This document shows positions 43,036 through 51,814 of a stretch of DNA of 64,000 nucleotides, piece after piece (position 1 is the stretch's first letter; each line of letters begins with the position of its first letter). This DNA is from Hyphomicrobiales bacterium (GTDB lineage: Bacteria; Pseudomonadota; Alphaproteobacteria; Rhizobiales; Aestuariivirgaceae). The stretch lies in contig JANYLQ010000029.1 of NCBI GenBank assembly GCA_025363755.1, forward strand, positions 186,001 to 250,000. The letters run 5' to 3'. Made by a program: the position numbers and the translations under genes. The notes beneath the pieces are model-generated. The model saw only the letters and a list, made by a program, of their open reading frames with translations, made no database searches and was not told the origin of the DNA.

Positions 43036-45900
43036 ATGTTGATCAAAGAAACCGATTTCGGTACGCCTAAATCTGAAGCCACACAGATGGTCACGCTGGA
43101 GATTGATGGCCATTCCATCACTGTGCCAGAAGGCACATCGATTATGCGGGCAGCGATGGAGCTGGGCACCAAGATCCCAAAGCTCTGCGCAACAGACACG
43201 CTGAATTCATTTGGCTCATGCCGTTTATGCCTCGTTGAAATCGAAGGCCGCAAGGGCACGCCTGCATCCTGCACCACTCCTGTTGCCGCCGGCATTAAAG
43301 TCAAAACCCAATCTGATCGCCTAGGCAATTTGCGCAAGGGCGTGATGGAGCTCTATATTTCTGACCATCCGCTTGATTGCTTAACCTGTGCCGCAAACGG
43401 CGATTGCGAATTGCAGGACATGGCAGGCGCTGTTGGCCTTCGCGATGTGCGCTATGGTTATGAGGGAGACAACCACGTTTCGGCAAAACGGGAAGGTGTT
43501 GGCGAAAATTTCCGTTTCAAAGAAAAAGACGAGAGCAATCCATATTTCACGTTTGACCCTGCCAAGTGCATCGTGTGCTCGCGCTGCGTGCGGGCCTGCG
43601 AGGAAGTACAAGGCACATTCGCGCTCACCATTGATGGGCGCGGATTTGCATCGCATGTTTCTGCGGGTATGGATGAAGGCTTCATGGCGTCGGAATGTGT
43701 TTCTTGTGGTGCTTGCGTGCAAGCTTGCCCCACGGCCACACTCACTGAAAAATCAGTGATCAAGAAAGGCCAACCGGAACATTCTGTCGTCACCACCTGC
43801 GCCTATTGTGGTGTTGGCTGCTCGTTCAAAGCCGAGATGAAGGGCGATGATGTTGTGCGCATGGTGCCTTATAAAGATGGCGGCGCTAATGAAGGCCACT
43901 CATGCGTGAAGGGTCGTTTTGCTTGGGGCTATGCCACGCATAAGGACCGTGTTACAAAACCAATGATCCGTACACGGATTACTGACCCGTGGAAAGAAGT
44001 GAGCTGGGACGAAGCCATTGCCCACGCGGCAGGCGGGTTCAAAGCCATTCAGAAAAAATATGGTCGTGGTTCCATCGGCGGTATCACATCATCACGCTGT
44101 ACCAATGAAGAAGTTTATGTTGTGCAGAAGATGATCCGCTCGGCATTTCATAACAACAATGTCGATACATGTGCCCGCGTTTGTCATTCGCCAACGGGTT
44201 ATGGCTTGTCAAAGACATTCGGTACATCAGCAGGCACACAAGATTTCAAATCAGTTGAGAAAGCCGACGTGATCTTGATTATCGGGGCCAACCCAACAGA
44301 CGGACATCCCGTTTTCGCATCACGTATGAAGAAGCGTATTCGCGCGGGTGCAAAGTTGATAGTGGCCGATCCACGGAAAACAGATTCAGTTCGCTCGCCA
44401 CATATTGAAGCCAGCTTCCATCTGCCATTGCGCCCCGGCACGAACGTGGCCATCGTGAATGCACTCAGCCATGTGATCCTCACCGAAGGATTGGAAAACA
44501 AGGCCTTCATCGCAGAGCGTTGTGACACTGTAGAGTTTTCCCGTTGGACGGGATTCATTCGTGAAGAGCGTAACTCTCCTGAAGCGCTTGAATCCGAAAC
44601 TGGCGTGAATGCTAATGATATACGCGGTGCAGCGCGTTTGTTTGCCACAGGTGGCAATGGCGCCATCTATTATGGTTTGGGCGTTACTGAACACAGCCAA
44701 GGTTCCACCATGGTGATGGGCATGGCGAACTTGGCAATGCTGACGGGAAACATTGGTCGCGAAGGTGTTGGTGTTAATCCGCTGCGTGGTCAAAACAATG
44801 TGCAAGGCGCATGCGATATGGGTTCGTTCCCGCATGAATTGCCAGGCTACCGCCATATCTCTGATAATGTCGTGCGCGATCTATTCAACAAAGTATGGAA
44901 CACCACGCTTGATTCCGAACCCGGCCTTCGCATTCCAAATATGTTGAGCGCTGCGGTTGAAGGCACATTCAAAGGCATCTTCATTCAGGGCGAAGACATC
45001 GCGCAGTCTGATCCCAATACCAATCACGTGACGGCCGCATTAGAAGCCATGGAGATGGTGGTGGTGCAAGATTTGTTCCTCAATGAAACTGCCGCCTTCG
45101 CGCATGTATTCTTCCCCGGCACATCGTTCCTCGAAAAAGACGGCACATTTACCAATGCTGAACGCCGCATCAACCGCGTGCGCCAAGTGAAAGCGCCGAT
45201 GCAAGGCAAGCATGAATGGCAAGTGGTGGCTGAGCTTGCTCAAGCCATGGGCTATGACATGAAATATACTAACGCCGCCGAGATCATGGATGAGATCGCC
45301 TTGGTCACACCGACATTTGCTGGCGTGTCTTTCAAGAAGATCGAAGAAATGGGTTCGGTGCAATGGCCTTGCAACGAGAAGGCGCCTAACGGAACGCCGA
45401 TGATGCATGTGGGTGGCTTCGTCAGAGGCAAGGGCCGCTTCATGATCACCGAATATGTGCCCACACCTGAACGCGCCAACCGCGACTTCCCGCTGATCCT
45501 CACCACGGGTCGTATTCTATCGCAATATAATGTGGGTGCGCAAACGAGGCGCACAGAGAATTCAAGCTGGCATCCTGAAGATGTGTTGGAAATTCATCCG
45601 CATGATGCAGAGCTGCGCGGCATTGCCGATGGGGCCATGGTATCTCTCACCAGCCGCATTGGTGGCACAACGCTCCGTGCACTGATTACCGAACGCATGC
45701 CACAAGGTGTGATCTACACCACGTTCCACCATCCGGTGACGGGTGCCAATGTGATCACTACTGAATATTCAGATTGGGCCACAAATTGCCCCGAATATAA
45801 AGTAACCGCCGTGCAAGTGCGCCCTTCCAATCAGCCATCAGAATGGCAGAAGGATTGGGAAGCACGCGAGGAAGAAAACAAGCGCGTGGCGGCGGAGTGA
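43036..45900 (+). CDS. fdsA: NAD-dependent formate dehydrogenase alpha (catalytic) subunit
   Basis: 954 residues. Domain order: a [2Fe-2S] ferredoxin domain at the N-terminus (FGSCRLCLVEIEG), a His/Cys cluster region, two [4Fe-4S] clusters (CIVCSRCVRACEE and CVSCGACVQACPT), then the molybdopterin domain with its own cluster (CAYCGVGCSFKA). Cys383-His384 in CARVCHSPT is the catalytic pair: Cys binds molybdenum, so this is the cysteine, not selenocysteine, enzyme. It oxidises formate to CO2. GGAAC precedes the ATG. Its final TGA overlaps the fdhD start (GTGA). Confidence 0.97.
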   Translation: MLIKETDFGTPKSEATQMVTLEIDGHSITVPEGTSIMRAAMELGTKIPKLCATDTLNSFGSCRLCLVEIEGRKGTPASCTTPVAAGIKVKTQSDRLGNLRKGVMELYISDHPLDCLTCAANGDCELQDMAGAVGLRDVRYGYEGDNHVSAKREGVGENFRFKEKDESNPYFTFDPAKCIVCSRCVRACEEVQGTFALTIDGRGFASHVSAGMDEGFMASECVSCGACVQACPTATLTEKSVIKKGQPEHSVVTTCAYCGVGCSFKAEMKGDDVVRMVPYKDGGANEGHSCVKGRFAWGYATHKDRVTKPMIRTRITDPWKEVSWDEAIAHAAGGFKAIQKKYGRGSIGGITSSRCTNEEVYVVQKMIRSAFHNNNVDTCARVCHSPTGYGLSKTFGTSAGTQDFKSVEKADVILIIGANPTDGHPVFASRMKKRIRAGAKLIVADPRKTDSVRSPHIEASFHLPLRPGTNVAIVNALSHVILTEGLENKAFIAERCDTVEFSRWTGFIREERNSPEALESETGVNANDIRGAARLFATGGNGAIYYGLGVTEHSQGSTMVMGMANLAMLTGNIGREGVGVNPLRGQNNVQGACDMGSFPHELPGYRHISDNVVRDLFNKVWNTTLDSEPGLRIPNMLSAAVEGTFKGIFIQGEDIAQSDPNTNHVTAALEAMEMVVVQDLFLNETAAFAHVFFPGTSFLEKDGTFTNAERRINRVRQVKAPMQGKHEWQVVAELAQAMGYDMKYTNAAEIMDEIALVTPTFAGVSFKKIEEMGSVQWPCNEKAPNGTPMMHVGGFVRGKGRFMITEYVPTPERANRDFPLILTTGRILSQYNVGAQTRRTENSSWHPEDVLEIHPHDAELRGIADGAMVSLTSRIGGTTLRALITERMPQGVIYTTFHHPVTGANVITTEYSDWATNCPEYKVTAVQVRPSNQPSEWQKDWEAREEENKRVAAE

Positions 45901-46658
45901 ACAGCGTTGCCGCTCAAGGCACGCTCAACGGCGTATCAACAATATGGCAACTACCGGAAGAAGTTCCGGTTGCGATCATGATCAACTCCACCTCTCACGC
46001 CGTGATGATGGCCACGCCTGCTGATTTGCAGGATTTTGGGGTGGGCTTTGCTTTGTCTGAAGGCTTGGTAGCCCATTCAAGCCATATCGACAACGTGCTG
46101 GTGATGACATCAGGTGGAGGATTTAGCGTTGACCTTTCAATCAATGAGTCTAAATTGATCCGTGAACGGATTGTTTCGCGTTCAATGGAAGGTCGGGTCG
46201 GTTGCGGGCTTTGTGGAATTGAGGAAATGGCAGATGCAATTCGGATGCCGAACCGCAAACTTCATGCCCCCGAAATTTCTTCGGACTCATTGGCAAAAGC
46301 ATTCAAAGCCCTGCCCTCGTTCCAACCGATGAACGAACTCAATCGCACAGTTCATGCCGCTGCATGGTGCTCAGTGGATGGATCAATTCTGCTCGCACGT
46401 GAAGACGTGGGGCGGCACAATGCACTGGATAAATTGATCGGGGCGATGGCGCGCGGGCTTATTAAGCCAGAAAATGGCTTTGTTCTCATGTCGTCGCGTT
46501 GTAGTTTTGAGCTTGTGCAAAAATGCGCCACAGTTGGTATTGGCGCTCTCGCCACGATTTCAGCACCCACTGCACTAGCGCTCAAATTGGCGAAACAGGC
46601 CGGACTGAAACTTGCCGCTTTATCAAAGCAAGGCATTATGATTTTTGACGGAGTATAA
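45897..46658 (+). CDS. fdhD: Formate dehydrogenase accessory sulfurtransferase FdhD
   Basis: 253 residues from GTG 45897, which overlaps the fdsA stop. The CGLCG motif (RVGCGLCGIEEM) holds the two cysteines that relay sulfur from a cysteine desulfurase to the molybdenum cofactor. REDVGRHNALDKLIGA and SSRCSFELVQK are conserved family blocks. It is required for active FdsA. In fds operons this gene is also called fdsC. Confidence 0.95.
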   Translation: MNSVAAQGTLNGVSTIWQLPEEVPVAIMINSTSHAVMMATPADLQDFGVGFALSEGLVAHSSHIDNVLVMTSGGGFSVDLSINESKLIRERIVSRSMEGRVGCGLCGIEEMADAIRMPNRKLHAPEISSDSLAKAFKALPSFQPMNELNRTVHAAAWCSVDGSILLAREDVGRHNALDKLIGAMARGLIKPENGFVLMSSRCSFELVQKCATVGIGALATISAPTALALKLAKQAGLKLAALSKQGIMIFDGV

Positions 46659-46659
46659 A

Positions 46660-46923
46660 ATGGAATCCAAAGATATGGTGCGCATGGCAAATCAAATTGC
46701 CACTTTCTTCAAAAGCTACGGCGCTGAGGAAGGCACCAAGGAAATCGCTACCCACATCAATAATTTTTGGGAACCGCGCATGCGTTCGCATTTTTTTGAT
46801 TTTGTGGCCAAGGGCAATACTGGTTTTGATCCCATGGTGCTCGCCGCCGTGCCGATGATCAGGAAGCCTGCTGATCATGATACACATCAAGGCAATTTGC
46901 CAAAGCATGGCGAAGAGAGCTAA
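46660..46923 (+). CDS. fdsD: Formate dehydrogenase delta subunit
   Basis: 87 residues. VRMANQIATFFKSYG and IATHINNFWEPRMR are the family hallmarks. GGAG precedes ATG 46660, right after fdhD. Role: stabilising subunit of the Fds complex, with no cofactor motifs. Its stop overlaps that of the convergent chaC gene by four bases, leaving no room for a separate terminator. Confidence 0.94.
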   Translation: MESKDMVRMANQIATFFKSYGAEEGTKEIATHINNFWEPRMRSHFFDFVAKGNTGFDPMVLAAVPMIRKPADHDTHQGNLPKHGEES

Positions 46924-47597
46924 AGTTTCTCGATCTCTTTAGCCACCAGCTTTTGCAACTCCCATAAATTACGATCTTCGATTCCGAGTTGCTCCAGATG
47001 ACTGACCGTGTTGAAAAGATATTCAGCCCCGGTTCCCCAATGTCCTGCTGCCCGCGATAAAATTTTGGCCACTTTGGGCAGAGGCAAGTCTTTCACAAAA
47101 TTAAGAGCATCGGGATTTGATGTGAAAGCAATGACGCGCAGCATTTTACCGTCTACATTGGCTTTCAAAACGCGCGGCATATTGGTGGGTGGTTTGTTGG
47201 TCATTTCGCGGCGCAAAATTTTTTCGATCTGGGCCTTTTTGTTTTCTTCCGATAATTCATAGACCATGCCATTGCAGCTGCCCTTGCTGTCGAGTGCCAT
47301 CATCAAGCCGGGCACGGCCCTGGTTCCACGCCAACGTTCAATCTTCATGCAAAACGCGCGGTGCCAGCCATGCAGCCAGCCGCGCGATGCTGCAACATAG
47401 TCAAACTCGGGCTTCCAGATCAGCGAGCCATAGCCGAAGATGCGCAGCGACGTTCCAGTAAGCTCTTCCAACAAATCATCCGCCCACTGACTATAATCAG
47501 CATCGTTCATCTGCTCGCAGCCAGGGTGCGGACCTTCGTCAGGCTCGGTGCGCTGAATTTTGGCGATGTGTTCGGCCGTCAGTGTTAGTTTTCTCAT
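46920..47597 (-). CDS. chaC: ChaC-like gamma-glutamylcyclotransferase
   Basis: 225 residues. The N-terminal strand FGYGSLIWKPEFDY is the ChaC signature, followed by RGWLHGWHRAFCM and GTRAVPGLMMALD. ChaC cleaves glutathione to 5-oxoproline and Cys-Gly in the cytoplasm. ATG 47597 overlaps the TGA of the XRE regulator gene, so the two are translated together. Slightly extended N-terminus relative to E. coli. With Ggt at 51815 it gives two glutathione/gamma-glutamyl degrading activities in the window. Confidence 0.93.
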   Translation of the reverse strand: MRKLTLTAEHIAKIQRTEPDEGPHPGCEQMNDADYSQWADDLLEELTGTSLRIFGYGSLIWKPEFDYVAASRGWLHGWHRAFCMKIERWRGTRAVPGLMMALDSKGSCNGMVYELSEENKKAQIEKILRREMTNKPPTNMPRVLKANVDGKMLRVIAFTSNPDALNFVKDLPLPKVAKILSRAAGHWGTGAEYLFNTVSHLEQLGIEDRNLWELQKLVAKEIEKL

Positions 47598-48337
47598 TTG
47601 ATGATCATCACAAAGGGTTCTTCCACAGCACGGTTCAACAGTTTCCGGTAGCGATCATACATAGTCGATGATGCATCAATTTTTCCAAACTGAATAGCAT
47701 CACCAAAATCTTTCACCGGGGCCAATACTAACGGCGTTGAAACAGGGGTCAACTGCGTGCCCCGGCCTGATTGCAAGGTGGTGATCAAACCATACATTTC
47801 TCCCGATATCATCGGGCGCGATAGAATGATCATCCGGTATTGGCCCTGTTTGTTGGTGACCAAATAGATATAGCCCGATTGATGTGGAACGGAGACAGAA
47901 CCATCTTGCTTGAACTGCGCATCGATGCGCTCGGATTCACGAAAGGCTAGATGTGAAAGCGCAGTGTCCCAGCGGATTTCGGTGAGATAGGAGTAAATTG
48001 AGTTTTGATCGCTGAAAGATGTGCGCAGCGTGAGATAATCACCTTCGAGCCAAGACACTGCGGGGCGTGAGTAAGAACCGAGAGATTGCGGGGCGAGCGC
48101 TGATTCGCCATTTGAGGGTTTCAATTTGCGCAATTGATATTGAAGTGCCTCTTCAATGCGCACCACGGTGGCCAAGGTGAATGGCCTTTGACCAGAAAGC
48201 GCTTTTTCAATTGTCGATAAGCTGATTTTGGCTTTGTCAGCCAAATGTTGCCTCGTCAAACGACGCCGCGCCAGTTCCTCGCGGATCAATCCGCTGATGG
48301 CGCGGTTTTCTTCAGGCGATAAATCGTCGTCACTCAT
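47594..48337 (-). CDS. XRE-family regulator with unknown C-terminal domain
   Basis: 247 residues from ATG 48337. The N-terminal helix-turn-helix is clear (LTRQHLADKAKISLSTIEKALSGQRP). The C-terminal 150 residues (SYLTEIRWDTALSHLAFRES, SGYIYLVTNKQGQYRMIILS) form a domain I do not recognise by name, probably a ligand- or signal-sensing beta-rich fold. It is coupled to chaC and divergent, across 164 bases, from the sortase-target gene, so it might control either. Inducer unknown. Confidence 0.8.
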   Translation of the reverse strand: MSDDDLSPEENRAISGLIREELARRRLTRQHLADKAKISLSTIEKALSGQRPFTLATVVRIEEALQYQLRKLKPSNGESALAPQSLGSYSRPAVSWLEGDYLTLRTSFSDQNSIYSYLTEIRWDTALSHLAFRESERIDAQFKQDGSVSVPHQSGYIYLVTNKQGQYRMIILSRPMISGEMYGLITTLQSGRGTQLTPVSTPLVLAPVKDFGDAIQFGKIDASSTMYDRYRKLLNRAVEEPFVMIIK

Positions 48338-48501
48338 GTTTCCGGAATCCGTACAAAACCGTACAATTCCACAAGAAACAGTCACAAGCAACAAATCTGC
48401 GGCGGAAGCCTGACAAACATTACAGTTCTTCACATTGGCAGCGCGGCATTACACGAGGGTAGTCTTGGCGCTGGGGCAACTTAACCCAACGGAGGAATGA
48501 A

Positions 48502-50694
48502 GTGAACGCCATAACGCTGCACCGCAGCCTGAACTACAAAAAGACACTCTACAAACTGGTCATTACCATGATCGCCACTTGCATGACGGCACAAGCCGCA
48601 TTTGCATCGGCCAGATTGGTCACGCCAAACGACATGACGGCGGGCAGCCTGCTGCTCAAATCCAGCGAGGCAGGCAAATACATCGCCGCCCCCGCTGTTG
48701 CGTCAGATTACACCGTTACCATTTCAGGCCCAACAGGCCGCACGGTGGTGACGCAGCAATTCTACAATCCATCGGAAAGCTGGGTTGAAGGCGTTTATGT
48801 TTTTCCGTTGCCGGATAATTCTGCTGTCGACACTTTGAAAATCGTTTCTGGCACACGCGTCATCGTTGGTGAGGTGAAGGAAAAGCAAGAAGCCAAAGCG
48901 ATTTATGAAGAGGCCAAGGACAAGGGGGAAGCTGCGGCACTTTTAGAGCAAGACCGCCCCAACATGTTCACTAACTCAGTGGCCAATATTGGCCCGCATG
49001 AAAAAATCTTGGTGCAGATTGAATATCAACAAACCATTGCACAAAGCAGCGGCACTTATGATTTGCGCCTGCCGCTGGTTGTGGCGCCTCGCTATAATCC
49101 GGCACCGATTGTTCAAACCGTCGATTTCGGTGCGAGCAAAAATGGTTTGGCGACCACACAGAATGAAGCGCCACAGCCACCTGTTCTCAACCCGTCTGAA
49201 TCAGCACCTGTTAATCCAGTTTCAATCACCGTCAATCTCGACGCTGGCTTTGCTTTAGGCGAAGTGAAGAGCGCTTATCACAAGGTCGATATTGTCGAGA
49301 AAGGTGCCAATGCCCGCGTTGTAACGTTGTCGGGTGTTGTTCCAGCAGATAAGGATTTTGATTTGACGTGGACGGCAGCTGGCACTGCGCCACAAGCTGG
49401 CTTGTTCAAAGAGACCGTGAATGGCCATGACTATATGTTGGGCTTCGTCACGCCTCCTGTTTTGGCAACTAATAACGCTGCTCATCCCCGCGAAATCACC
49501 TTCGTGATTGATAATTCTGGATCAATGGAAGGTGCATCCATGCCGCAAGCCAAAGATAGTTTGCTTTATGGTTTGGCCCAGCTCACTCCGGCTGATCGCT
49601 TCAATGTGATCCGCTTTGATGACACAATGGATAATTTGTTTGGCTCGGCAGTTCAAGCCGACGCTCAACATATTGCACAAGCTAAAGCTTTCGTCTCAGG
49701 CTTGAACGCCAGTGGCGGAACCGAAATGCTGGCGCCCATGAAGGCAGCACTCATTGATTCAACCCCAAATGATAAAACCTATCTGCGCCAGATTGTATTC
49801 ATCACTGATGGTGCCATTGGTAATGAGCAAGAACTGTTTGACGCCATAGCCAAAGGCCGTGGACGCACGCGTGTGTTTATGGTTGGCATCGGTTCAGCAC
49901 CAAATTCTTATCTGATGACGCGCGCTGCCGAACTTGGGCGTGGCACGTTCACGCAGATTGGTGAAGGCACACAAGTGACCTCCAAGATGAAAGATCTGTT
50001 CGGCAAGATTGGCAATCCTGTGATTACTGATATTCATGCGCAGATTTTTGGTAGCACGGCCAAGATCACGCCAGAACAGCTGCCTGATCTCTATCGCGGC
50101 GAACCTGTGATGTTGATGGCTGACTCTGGTTCATTGTCTGGCGTTCTGAAAATCACGGGTATGATTGGTGATCAACCTTGGGAGGTAAAACTGCCATTGG
50201 TTGACGCTGCGCAAGGCAAGGGCATTTCCAAGCTTTGGGCGCGTCGCAAAATTGCTGAGCTAGAAGTGGCTTCCACCTTGGGTCAGATCACCCAAGCTGA
50301 TGCTGATAAGTCTGTGCTTAAAACAGCTTTGGATCATCAGATCGTTTCAAGCTTGACCAGTTTGGTGGCAGTTGATCATTCACCCAAACGCCCACCAGGC
50401 TATGTTTTGACGCGCGCTGATGTTCCGCTGAACTTGCCTTCGGGCTGGGTTTGGGAAGCTGTGTTTGGAAATGATGTACCGGCGCAGAATGTTCCGCATA
50501 CAGATCAAAAGGCTGAAGCTGAGTTCTTACAATTGGCAAAGTTTGATCCTGCAAAGCCCCCTGCTCCGGCAACTCAGGTAAATCTGCCGCAAGGTGCAAC
50601 AGATGCGGAATTGATGGCAATCATTGGTTTCATTCTGGCGATGCTGGCCGTGACCCTGCAATTCTTTGCGCGCCGCAAAGCGGTGCTGGCATGA
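48502..50694 (+). CDS. Sortase target protein with VIT and VWA domains (marine proteobacterial type)
   Basis: 730 residues from GTG 48502, with a very good GGAGGA six bases ahead. A signal peptide of about 35 residues precedes a VIT domain (about 45-180, with SWVEGVYVFPLPDNSAVD) and a VWA domain with MIDAS DNSGSM near residue 337. The C-terminus is a sorting signal: LPQGATDAEL (about 695-704), a hydrophobic span, then ARRK. This matches the sortase target family known from marine proteobacteria. Its stop overlaps the sortase start (ATGA). It is probably an envelope-attached adhesion-type protein. Confidence 0.93.
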   Translation: MNAITLHRSLNYKKTLYKLVITMIATCMTAQAAFASARLVTPNDMTAGSLLLKSSEAGKYIAAPAVASDYTVTISGPTGRTVVTQQFYNPSESWVEGVYVFPLPDNSAVDTLKIVSGTRVIVGEVKEKQEAKAIYEEAKDKGEAAALLEQDRPNMFTNSVANIGPHEKILVQIEYQQTIAQSSGTYDLRLPLVVAPRYNPAPIVQTVDFGASKNGLATTQNEAPQPPVLNPSESAPVNPVSITVNLDAGFALGEVKSAYHKVDIVEKGANARVVTLSGVVPADKDFDLTWTAAGTAPQAGLFKETVNGHDYMLGFVTPPVLATNNAAHPREITFVIDNSGSMEGASMPQAKDSLLYGLAQLTPADRFNVIRFDDTMDNLFGSAVQADAQHIAQAKAFVSGLNASGGTEMLAPMKAALIDSTPNDKTYLRQIVFITDGAIGNEQELFDAIAKGRGRTRVFMVGIGSAPNSYLMTRAAELGRGTFTQIGEGTQVTSKMKDLFGKIGNPVITDIHAQIFGSTAKITPEQLPDLYRGEPVMLMADSGSLSGVLKITGMIGDQPWEVKLPLVDAAQGKGISKLWARRKIAELEVASTLGQITQADADKSVLKTALDHQIVSSLTSLVAVDHSPKRPPGYVLTRADVPLNLPSGWVWEAVFGNDVPAQNVPHTDQKAEAEFLQLAKFDPAKPPAPATQVNLPQGATDAELMAIIGFILAMLAVTLQFFARRKAVLA

Positions 50695-51299
50695 ACGCTA
50701 GTTTCACAATCAAGACTCCGGCGCATTTATCGCGCCGGGGTATTTTGAATGCCGTATCAGGCTTGCTGATTGCTGCGTCCCTCGTGTTCTTTGGTCAATC
50801 CATCTGGATTTTTGCCAAAGCGCAATTGGCGCAAGTTTTGTTGGAACGGGCGTTCACGCAAACCATCTTAACTGGAAAGCCTGTAAAAGCTTGGAACTGG
50901 GCCGACACTTATCCTGTGGCGCGGATCAAGATAAACCGCATCAATGCCGAGGCGATTGTGCTGCAAGGTTCGTCAGGCGAAGCGATGGCTTTTGGGCCAG
51001 CATTGGTCAACGAAACTTCGCGCCCCGGTACGCGTGGCACATCGGTGATGGCTGCGCACAGGGATACACATTTTTCATTTTTAAAGAATGTGAAACTAGG
51101 CGACTTAATTGAGGTCGAGCGTGATGATGGATTGTCATTCACCTACCGTGCCACGAACATGCGCGTGGTTGATTGGAACAAGTCTGGCATTGATGCACAT
51201 GCCGCTGGATTTAATCTGGTGTTGGCAACGTGCTATCCCTTTGATGCCATCACCCATGGGCCGCAGAGATTTGTGGTGGAAGCGGAGTTGGTTCGGTGA
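50691..51299 (+). CDS. Class GN (marine proteobacterial) sortase
   Basis: 202 residues with an N-terminal membrane anchor (about 18-42). The catalytic His123 (AAHRDTH), Cys181 (LATCYPFD) and Arg193 (GPQRFVV) of the sortase barrel are all present. Its ATG overlaps the stop of the target gene. It should cleave the LPQGA-type signal of the adjacent protein and attach it to an unknown nucleophile in this Gram-negative envelope. No other LPxGA-bearing protein is visible in the window, suggesting a dedicated pair. Confidence 0.94.
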   Translation: MNASFTIKTPAHLSRRGILNAVSGLLIAASLVFFGQSIWIFAKAQLAQVLLERAFTQTILTGKPVKAWNWADTYPVARIKINRINAEAIVLQGSSGEAMAFGPALVNETSRPGTRGTSVMAAHRDTHFSFLKNVKLGDLIEVERDDGLSFTYRATNMRVVDWNKSGIDAHAAGFNLVLATCYPFDAITHGPQRFVVEAELVR

Positions 51300-51301
51300 A
51301 A

Positions 51302-51763
51302 CTATAATTGCTTCCGCTTGGCCTTTGGCAGTTTCCAGATGTGATCCACCAGTTCGGTGATTTTGATTCCAACTTCGGAATAGGCTTCATCTTCAACTGA
51401 AATGCCTGCCTGACTCACAGTCTCAGGATCGCCTGAAACCAATGGATGCCACCACGCCAAACCCCGCCCTTCATTGAGACGGCGGTAAGCGCAGGAGCTG
51501 GGCAGCCAACCGAGCTCTGGAACATTGGCCGGTGTCAGTGTCACGCAGTCTGGAACGCGCTTGGCGCGGTTTTTATAATCTGAACACTGGCACGTATCGA
51601 GGTTCAGCAGTTTGCAGGCAGCACGGGTATAGAGATATTCGCCGGTGTCTTCGTCTTCCAATTTATTCAAACAGCACCGCCCACAGCCATCGCACAGGCT
51701 TTCCCATTCGGGTCTGGTCATTTCGGTCAGGGTTTTGGTTTTCCAAAAGGGCTTATCAGTCAT
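51302..51763 (-). CDS. YcgN-family cysteine-cluster protein
   Basis: 153 residues. The cysteine pattern [16 protein letters not shown] and [16 protein letters not shown] is the UPF0260/YcgN signature (CxxCxxCC-type metal or Fe-S site). Length is normal. The function of the family is not firmly known. It is convergent with the sortase gene, with only two bases between stops. Confidence 0.92.
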   Translation of the reverse strand: MTDKPFWKTKTLTEMTRPEWESLCDGCGRCCLNKLEDEDTGEYLYTRAACKLLNLDTCQCSDYKNRAKRVPDCVTLTPANVPELGWLPSSCAYRRLNEGRGLAWWHPLVSGDPETVSQAGISVEDEAYSEVGIKITELVDHIWKLPKAKRKQL

Positions 51764-51814
51764 GGCGGGCTTCTAACTGGCAATTGAGGCTGGTAAAAGC
51801 AAAAACTCTCAGGT

